This document shows positions 57,254 through 64,000 of a DNA stretch of 64,000 nt, in pieces. The stretch lies in NCBI RefSeq assembly GCF_033958435.1, contig NC_134147.1, positions 44,262,001 to 44,326,000 on the forward strand, given 5' to 3'. Position numbers and translations under genes: made by a program. The stretch's first letter is position 1; each line of letters begins with the position of its first letter. The notes under the pieces were generated by a model, which was not told the origin of the DNA, did no database searches, and saw only the letters and a list, made by a program, of their open reading frames with translations. Source of the stretch: Carettochelys insculpta. Its lineage: Eukaryota; Chordata; Testudines; Carettochelyidae.

Positions 57254-57562
57254 CACATGGAACCTCTCCAATCCGAAACACCACCATCCAGCAAACTCCA
57301 TAATCTGGCATGATTTCAGTTAGCCAGATGACCACTTATCATGGACGTGGCAAAGTTTCTGTGGTCCCATAAAGTTTGTTTACAGCTGCCAGTCCTGGCT
57401 CTCAGTGTTCTCTGCTGTTATTTAGCTGTAATCTACCCCTAAATGTCGTCTAAGAGCCCAGTGAACAGTGGAAGCATTAGTAATGTACTAAACAATATTG
57501 ACCTCCTGTTGGCCAGCAAATTCTCCCATCCCGAGGGCTCTGGATGAGAGAGGTTCAACCTA
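57254..57562. mobile_element. Tigger-like (pogo-type) MITE
   Basis: Left end CACATGGAACCTCTCCAATC, right end GGATGAGAGAGGTTCAACCTA; the reverse complement TAGGTTGAACCTCTCTCATCC matches the left end from GAACCTCTC on. Flanking TA is present on both sides (57252-57253, 57563-57564). 'CAGGTTGAACCTCTCTNATCC' is the terminus of a common reptile Tigger-type MITE. It is 309 bp and non-coding. Confidence 0.75.
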
Positions 57563-57564
57563 TA

Positions 57565-58854
57565 ACACTCTGTGTAAAGTACAATATGGCTAAAGATTTC
57601 TGAAAAGATTTTAAGGCAATTAAGTAAAATGTGACACCCTTCTCCCTTCAAGTCATGTAGGGCCTAGAAAGACACCAGTTTGTGGGGGAAGAGTTTTTTC
57701 ATGGGTGTTGTACCATGGTTTTGATTTTTTAAAAAACCTACTAGCTGTTTAGATGTTGTGTTCTTTGGGGGAAACCTCATGTTCAGGAAAAGCAGGCAAA
57801 CCTCACTTAACTAAACCCATTTAATCATACTTGCTACTGCCACTGCTTTGTACCTTTAGTGCTGCAGATGGATGTCAAGGAGAGGCGCTGTGTTCCAGCA
57901 CAGTGATCACAGGATGGTTGTAGCACCGTTTTATTGCATGGCCCTTCACAAGTCAATTGACTAACTCCGTTTCCCAAGGTGGTGGTGATATTATGCATAA
58001 GAGCTGCCACACAGGACTGTTGAGACAATTAGTTTATTTGAACATCTGTTAAGAAATAATGTAAATGTACATGGCTCCAGGGCAGTAGCTTTGCTCACTT
58101 GTGGGGTCCTAAAGCTTTCAAATGGAGGTGCAGACCTCTTTGGAAATCTGAGGCATATTCTGTGGATTTCCCCCACTCCGGAGTGATAAGCAGACCACAT
58201 ATTGAAAACTGCTGCTTTAGGGGAAACCTCTTTGTACCTACATCATCTTCAGCTTTCACAAGCTGTTCTCTGGTGTTGTGATAAGAAAACTGTGCTATTT
58301 TTATCCTTAATTTGACAGGATTTTGAATTTTTTTGCTAAGGCACCTGGAATGCCGATTGGTGCATGATATGAGAAATGGAAATAAATGTGTTGAGGTTCT
58401 GCATAACTAATAGCGTGTTCACACCAAATATAAACTAATGCCCTGTTTAGTTGGAGGTTTTAATTGTGCAAGAGCCAGGAAATGCAGAAATAAGTGTCCC
58501 ACACCCACCCAATTCTGTCCTACTTCATGGCTGCATTAAAATAGAATCTCTGTGTGCTTGCTTCTCCTGAGCCCTGTAACGTAATGGCAGGACACAGCAG
58601 TTATGCCAAACTCAGTTCAGACCTCCTGTGAACACAATTCAAGGAGGCATAAATGAAATAATTAATATCCAGAAAACATGCCTCAAAAGCAAGGGATGGG
58701 CCAGAACTGGAACTGCAACATTAACAGATGTTAAAAGGGACCATTATGATCACCTCACCTGACCTTCAGCAGAACGCAGACCAGAGAACCTCACCTAATT
58801 TCTGCATCAAGCTCATAACTCTTGATCCTGCCTCTCCTACTCTTCCCCCACCCC
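57565..58854. other. Unique DNA, nothing recognised
   Basis: AT-rich sequence without recognised features. Confidence 0.45.
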
Positions 58855-59092
58855 CCTGCTCAGGGTCAATCTTCTGGGGTTCACCTGGTGGAGATGCATG
58901 AAATCAACCTCTCGGGGTCAGCTATTGCAACCTGTAAGGGAGATCCATGGGAAAAACTCTCCCATCAACCTTCCTAAGTGAACATCTCCATGTAAGCTGA
59001 TTGCAGATAAGTCAATTCTAGCTATACAATTGCTGTCGCTAGAACTGTGTATCTGCAATCAACTCACCTGCCTAATATAGAAAACCTAAAGG
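58855..59092. mobile_element. Harbinger-like MITE, degraded
   Basis: AGGGTCAATCTTCTGGGGTT, GAAATCAACCTCTCGGGGTC, AAAACTCTCCCATCAACCTT and TGCAATCAACTCACCTGCC follow the TCAA/TTGA pattern of the MITEs at 47127 and 56256. Ends not defined. Confidence 0.55.
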
Positions 59093-59382
59093 CATTAAAT
59101 ATAGGGGCACAGATAGTTCCTGGCCTTTGCACGGAGGACGAAGTTGTAGGAGGAACTTCCTTTCTGCTACCCCAAGTTCCAGGAAAAGCAGGGACTGCTC
59201 CCTCCATGTGCCCAGGGGGATTAAAATTGCAGCTACGAGGAGAAGGGCAGAACCAACCTACCATCATCAGCCCATGCAGCTCTCTCACTCTGTAGGTTAC
59301 AACACTCTTCTTTCCTCTGCTAGAGGCATAATACTTGCTGATAAGAAGAATGGTCTAGTCAGAAGATAGGGCCCTGGACTCG

Positions 59383-59510
59383 TGTTCAGGGTGATACCTG
59401 GCTCAGCTACTAGCATCCCATGTGAACTTGGGCAAGTCATTTAACCCTTCTGTGGTTCAGTAAAATGAGGCTAACACTTCCTAGCCATATAGGTATTCCA
59501 GATAAAATTT
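59383..59510 (+). mobile_element. MIR SINE fragment
   Basis: CTGGCTCAGCTACTAGCATC, CCCATGTGAACTTGGGCAAG, TCATTTAACCCTTCTGTGG and GTAAAATGAGGCTAACACTT reproduce the forward MIR core in order. Confidence 0.85.
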
Positions 59511-61284
59511 CTTAATGACTGAGCTGCTCAAATCCTACACTGATTTGAACAACCTGAGTGTCTTGGTGGAATGCCCTGCTCGAGGCTACACAGCACACGG
59601 CGGGCACAGGTTAGCCTGTTATGTAAGAGAAGGTTTGGAGACCATGAAATTGAATGGAGAAAGCAGAAGCTGGAACGAACGGCTCCTGGAGAGGAGTTAG
59701 ACCACAAATTTAAATCCTTTAACCAGTGCACGATCAAAAGCTTTTGCTTGGCAGAGAAATGAAGAGAAGCTTGAAAATGAAGTGCATGCCAAGAACCTGC
59801 AGGTGTTCAGCTTTCCAGCCAGGTTGGGAAAGCTCAGAGGTGGTGGGATTTTAAATAAAGGCTCTGGCACAAGGACTGAAAATACTCTTCAGAGGGATAA
59901 CCATTTTTAATGGAGAAAAGTTAACTGAATTCATAGAACAGAGAGCACCACGGCAATATCTTTACTAAGACTTTGTAGGATGGCACAATAGAGAGAATTT
60001 CAGATTCTCTAGGAAACAAGTAAACTTCCATTTCTAGATCTCAATCTTGCCCTGAGAGGAGGGGAAAACCTGGCTGCTGCCATTGGTTATCTTGTAGCAG
60101 GGAAGATCTGCTATCAAAGGAAAACATTTTACCTTGTGGGATAAGAACTGGGCAAGCAAACTGTTGAAGCAGATAAGAGAAGACAATGCTGATACAGACA
60201 AGCAGGACAGCAAAGAACAGAGAGATTAAAGTTACTTAGGCTCACAGGCACCCCAACATAGAAAGATAAGGTCCAGGAGACATAGGAAAGATAGTGCAAA
60301 AGAGTTCTGATGCTAGACGCAAGTTGGGTGCTTTCTCTCAAGAGTATCCTACTTAAACCTAAATGAATTGCTGGAGACAATGCACTGTCCGGGTGCTGTG
60401 GTTAAGTGCACTCTTGCTCCTCAAATCATGGAAGGAATGAGAACTGCGGATTGATTTTTGGCAGCATTTATGTAGGCAGCATTTATGTATGCATTCCCTG
60501 CATCATTTTGACAGGACTTTTGCTTGTGCAGGTTTGGGTTTTTAGTAATTTCCTTGGGTGTAGAGACTTTGTGTGCAGAGATCCTCCTGATAGGAAAGGT
60601 TGTTTTTTTTTTCCTGAGTTTGTATTTAGGCCTTAGTTCCTTCAGATCTTGCATATCTATTCACTCATGCCCAGATTTTCCTCCTGCATCTCCCAGGCCC
60701 CAGTGGTGACTATTCTGAACAATGAACCATATACAACTTACTTGTTCATTATCCAAAATGATGATAAATATACATTTTAAATAGCCAAATGCCACAGCTC
60801 CCAGATTAGTGATGAACTTTATTGCCATTCTGCTTCTGACGGTATAGGGGCTTAAGCTCAGAACATAGATCATCTGGCATAACTGATGTGCATTGATTGA
60901 AATTTAGTGTTAAATTATTCAGCTTTTTCAAATAAAACTGCACATTAATTCAAAATAATTTATTATCCTGGGAGGCATTCCCTGCCTTGAGCAGGAAGGG
61001 CACTGGAATGGATTAGAACAGCAAAAAAACGCACTATTATGATTTTAATACCGTAACTGCAATGTGTTTTAAAATTGTGTCCCTTGGAAATTGTATCCAA
61101 CAATTTCTGTTACTGAAAATATAAAATAAAGCATTATAACATTCTCCAAGGGAGCAAATTATTTGCTCGAGTAATTTATGGTATGATATTAAGTGTAGCT
61201 CCGTATTTCAGCTCTCTTATTACTCCTCTTTCCTGTCTCCTGCTCAGATTAGCAGTAAGTGGGGGCTTATTAATGTCTGTTACA
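59511..61284. other. Unique DNA, no gene seen
   Basis: No exon or RNA gene recognised. 60870-61200 is a coherent AT-rich stretch that might be conserved non-coding DNA. Confidence 0.4.
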
Positions 61285-61390
61285 GGAGTGGCTGGATGAA
61301 GTTCTTTGACCTGCAGTGTGCAGGAAGTCAGAGTTGATGCTCATGATGGTCCCTTCTGGCGTTAAAGTGTACGAGTCTCTTTATCTGCGT
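61285..61390 (+). mobile_element. CR1 3' end fragment
   Basis: GTGTGCAGGAAGTCAGAGTT, GATGCTCATGATGGTCCCTT and CTGGCGTTAAAGTGTACGAG match the 3' end of the CR1 subfamily that ends 'GATGGTCCCTTCTGGCCTTAAA'. It is the forward equivalent of the antisense end at 42857. Confidence 0.82.
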
Positions 61391-61429
61391 CTTCACTGTT
61401 CCTTGTTAACTTCCAATGCCTAGATCTTA

Positions 61430-61740
61430 CTGTCTCTGCTTCTGCCCTTCCGATGGGTTCAGGCTGAGACAGGAGGGCTGAAGTCTTGCCTGGCCCCTAG
61501 GAAAGGTGTGGGGGTGGGGTGAGGGCGAGGTGTCAGGAGGAAGGGCAGGGCTGGGCCCAGCCAGCCCTTAGCACCACCCACAACCTGCCACAGCCCCACC
61601 TCCCAGGCATCCCTCCTCCTGAGGCAATTTAAAGGGCTCAGGTCTCCTGCCACTGCCACAGAAGTAGTGGCCGGGAGCCCTGGGCCCTTTTGAATTGCCA
61701 GGCCCTGAGGCAGTTGCTCCCCAGGTTCCCTCCCATCCCC
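61430..61740. repeat. GC-rich low-copy repeat candidate
   Basis: G-rich then C-rich text with GGCCGGGAGCCCTGGGCCC and TTTTGAATTGCCAGGCCCTG, a phrase I associate with a dispersed GC-rich reptile repeat. Ends not found and the family is not named. Confidence 0.35.
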
Positions 61741-62035
61741 TGGTCAGCCGGCCTGGATTGAGAGGTGGGACGACTGTGTTGTTAAGTGAGCTGCACTGGG
61801 AGGTCAGGACTCTGAAAAGCTATTTCCAGCTCTCTGCCATGGACCGTGTGACTTGCAGCAACTCATTACGGCTTGTCTGTGTGGTGACTTACTGCGCAGC
61901 AACTAAGCAAACTGGTGTGTGAATCTGCAGTGTGCCATGCTTGTTGTGCACAAACTGGTGGTGTGGCACCTGCTACCACAGACAAGTAGGCTTTTGCGTT
62001 CTGACCGGCAGCGCACGGCAGCAGGGTGGGGGAAT

Positions 62036-62082
62036 GAGTCTCTGTGCCTCGGTTTCCCATCTGTCACATGGAGAGAATACTG
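62036..62082 (+). mobile_element. Short MIR core fragment
   Basis: GTCTCTGTGCCTCGGTTTCC and CATCTGTCACATGGAGAGA match the forward MIR core over about 45 bases. Confidence 0.6.
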
Positions 62083-62144
62083 TTTTTCTCCCACCCCTGT
62101 CTTGTTTATGTGGACTAAGGACTCTTATGTTAGGTTGTGCATGG

Positions 62145-62257
62145 CAGTGTTACTCAGCAGCCAGTCTATGGGCTGGTGCCAGTTCCACCCACCTCCCTGA
62201 TGCAGCTGGTGAAAACAGCAAGCCAGTTGCTGGTATCTAAAAAGTTGAGAAACATTT
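62145..62257. mobile_element. Small hAT-like MITE
   Basis: Left end CAGTGTTACTCAGCAGCC, right end AAAAGTTGAGAAACATT, whose reverse complement AATGTTTCTCAACTTTT mirrors the left. The ends fit the 'CAGTGTTTCTCAAC' hAT terminus. No 8-bp duplication is visible. Confidence 0.5.
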
Positions 62258-62629
62258 TTGTGGTCCACTGGGCCCTACAGGGACCCGAGCCACTTCTGTA
62301 ATACACATAATAGTGGCTAGAGGCCCAATCTCTGATTAAAGCACTAACAGAACCCCGCTTGAGCTGGGGATGCTCCCCTTTTTACAAGGCCATTATATGT
62401 ATTGCTGACTGGCAGCCTGATATTGCCCAGCACCTGCAGCCAACCACCCCTCTTGTCTTTGTCTGGGGAGTAGGAATCATGACTCACTCAACAAGTCTTC
62501 CCCATGAAGCTGATGGTGGTGATCAGCCCCCTGATCTAAGCCACTCTGTTAGCCTAGCTCAGGAGTGAGCAGCCACACTGCCCGGCAAAGCCAGATCCCC
62601 ATTACTGAGTCCTCATAGGAGCTGTTGTA

Positions 62630-62830
62630 ATCACTGCCAGGTAGACTTGAACCTAAGGCCTCTGGAGCTAAGTGCAGGAGCCTCTCTCCAGCATGAGCTG
62701 AAAGCCAGCAGGCTCTCAGCTAGGGCTGTAGAGGAGACTCATTCTCTGTGTAAGGGGTCTTGGTGGCACTACCTGGGACAGTGAAAGCACACTCCTAAGT
62801 GAGTGGGTTACAGTGTCACTAGGACTTCAA
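62630..62830 (-). mobile_element. tRNA-derived SINE, minus strand
   Basis: GACTTGAACCTAAGGCCTCT (antisense B box) and CAGCATGAGCTGAAAGCCAG (antisense A box) are followed by CTCAGCTAGGGCTGTAGAGG and GTGGCACTACCTGGGACAG, in the order seen at 56880. Confidence 0.65.
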
Positions 62831-64000
62831 CGGACCACAGTCGAGGGTTCCTTGTGGTGCTCTGTGATTCCGTCCCAGTGAATGATGGGAGACACTGCCC
62901 TTCAAAGCACATGAGAGGGGAAGCGGGGTTGTGGGAAAGCACTGGAAGATTTTCAGTACTTGAGAGACATGGTGTATGAGAGATGAAGTAATATCTTTTC
63001 CTGCCTCCACTATTCTGGGTGAGGGATACGCTTCCCAGCCACACCTAGCTCCACTTCTGTTTCACCAAGGTAAGTTGGGCCAATGACTGCAAGCACCTCA
63101 CGCACCTTGTTTCTGTAATAGCTGAGCACCTACACTGCTATCACCATGTGAGTGACTCAGCCCGCATCTTCACTGCAACCTAGGCAGGTTTCTAGCCCCA
63201 GTGAAAGCAATGCTGGTTTCAGTGTGTAGCCCCAACAGGGCCAGTGAACCTGGGAGGAAAGCACCAGTTAAACTCGGGGGGGGCAGATGGGGGAGATGCA
63301 GGCAATAGCTAGGTTAACACTGCTGTGAAAACATATTCCTTGTTACTTGCTCATTTAGCACCTCCACTTGTCCCAAGAGAATGTCTCTGAGCCTGACATA
63401 CTAACAAAAAATATCTATTGTCACTTACAGGCATAGTGATTTCCTGCACTCACAGGTGAGATTCAGGAATTGCCTGGTGACAGTAATAGGCTGGTGGTGT
63501 TTGCCTGATACACCCCCAGGGAGTTAGGAGGCCTTGCTCCTGATGTGAAAGGGTTAAGCAGGTTTTGCGGACTCACTGACTGAGCAGACATCAGGTCCTT
63601 TGGGGGATTCCCTTTTTGGTTCTCCACCCAGGTGAGGTGAATTTTCAGGCCTCCACGAGTGCCGGAGGGGAGGGGGAAACCACTACAGCCACAGATGACT
63701 CCTCCCATGTGCAGTGACCCACTTTTGGTGACAGCCAAGTGAGAATACCAGGAACATGGGTTTGCACGGAACACCACGTGGGGCCAGCAGCTTGAAGTTA
63801 TTTCAGAGTGGTTTGGGTTCTTTCCTATTTTGAGGGTTTACTTTAACTTGTTTGTACACGCACAACCAATTAACTGGGGGCACATCCCAGATTGTATAGG
63901 CAGGGTACAGAAAGAGGAGCAAGTGATGGGAGGGGAGCAAGACGGAGGCAATTCAAAGCAAGGGGGAACTCTCCAGTGGTTCTGACAAAGGTCTGTATTG
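62831..64000. other. Unique DNA to the window end, nothing recognised
   Basis: No gene or repeat family is supported here. Open frames are short or composition-driven. Confidence 0.4.

Noticed and set aside
1..64000. CRISPR array or prokaryotic operon
   Set aside because: No regularly spaced direct repeats and no bacterial gene organisation; the repeat content is vertebrate.
1..64000. Endogenous retrovirus
   Set aside because: No paired LTRs, primer-binding site or gag/pol/env text recognised; the RT-like pieces are CR1 and Penelope type.

Overview
The window looks like non-coding nuclear DNA of a sauropsid reptile, most likely a turtle. The evidence is the repeat content: many CR1 LINE fragments with turtle-type 3' ends, tRNA-derived SINEs (one with a CR1-like tail), ancient MIR fragments, Penelope-like remnants, and many short hAT-like, Tigger-like and PIF/Harbinger-like DNA transposons. 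The species assignment is inference from recognised repeat families; no database search was possible. I found no exon, host protein-coding gene, functional tRNA or rRNA gene, or CRISPR array that I could support. The open frames that make biological sense are decayed reverse-transcriptase or endonuclease pieces inside transposons. Long frames in the GC-rich stretches look like chance.

Layout. 1-652 is the truncated first copy of a TCGA-rich terminal-inverted-repeat element. About 2860-4440 is a minus-strand CR1 holding two nested DNA elements. 4.4-12.3 kb is mostly unique AT-rich DNA with a Penelope palindrome, a hAT-like MITE, a hybrid SINE and a C-rich repeat. 12.3-13.9 kb is a second minus-strand CR1. 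13.9-28.9 kb is mainly unique sequence with MIR, hAT-like and CR1 scraps. 28.9-30.35 kb is a three-element transposon nest. 31.6-32.3 and 37.3-37.9 kb are plus-strand CR1 3' regions. 42.85-43.83 kb is a minus-strand CR1 interrupted by a Harbinger-like MITE. 43.9-45.3 and 50.2-50.9 kb are GC-rich. 46.9-49.1 kb holds two Penelope inverted repeats and two MITEs. 51.1-53.1 kb is a minus-strand Penelope-like element with a recognisable GIY-YIG endonuclease region, split by a complete 708-bp copy of the TCGA-rich element. 53-64 kb is unique sequence with scattered MITEs, SINEs and MIRs.

The most interesting item is the TCGA-rich element. There are three copies (1-652, 29166-29845, 52131-52838). By direct reading, copies 1 and 3 differ at only four positions over 652 bases, with no indels, yet sit in different flanks, which suggests recent mobilisation. 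The element is packed with TTCGAA and TCGA palindromes around a CpG-bearing core that contains a Kozak-perfect ATG, as if it were a deletion derivative of an autonomous transposon.
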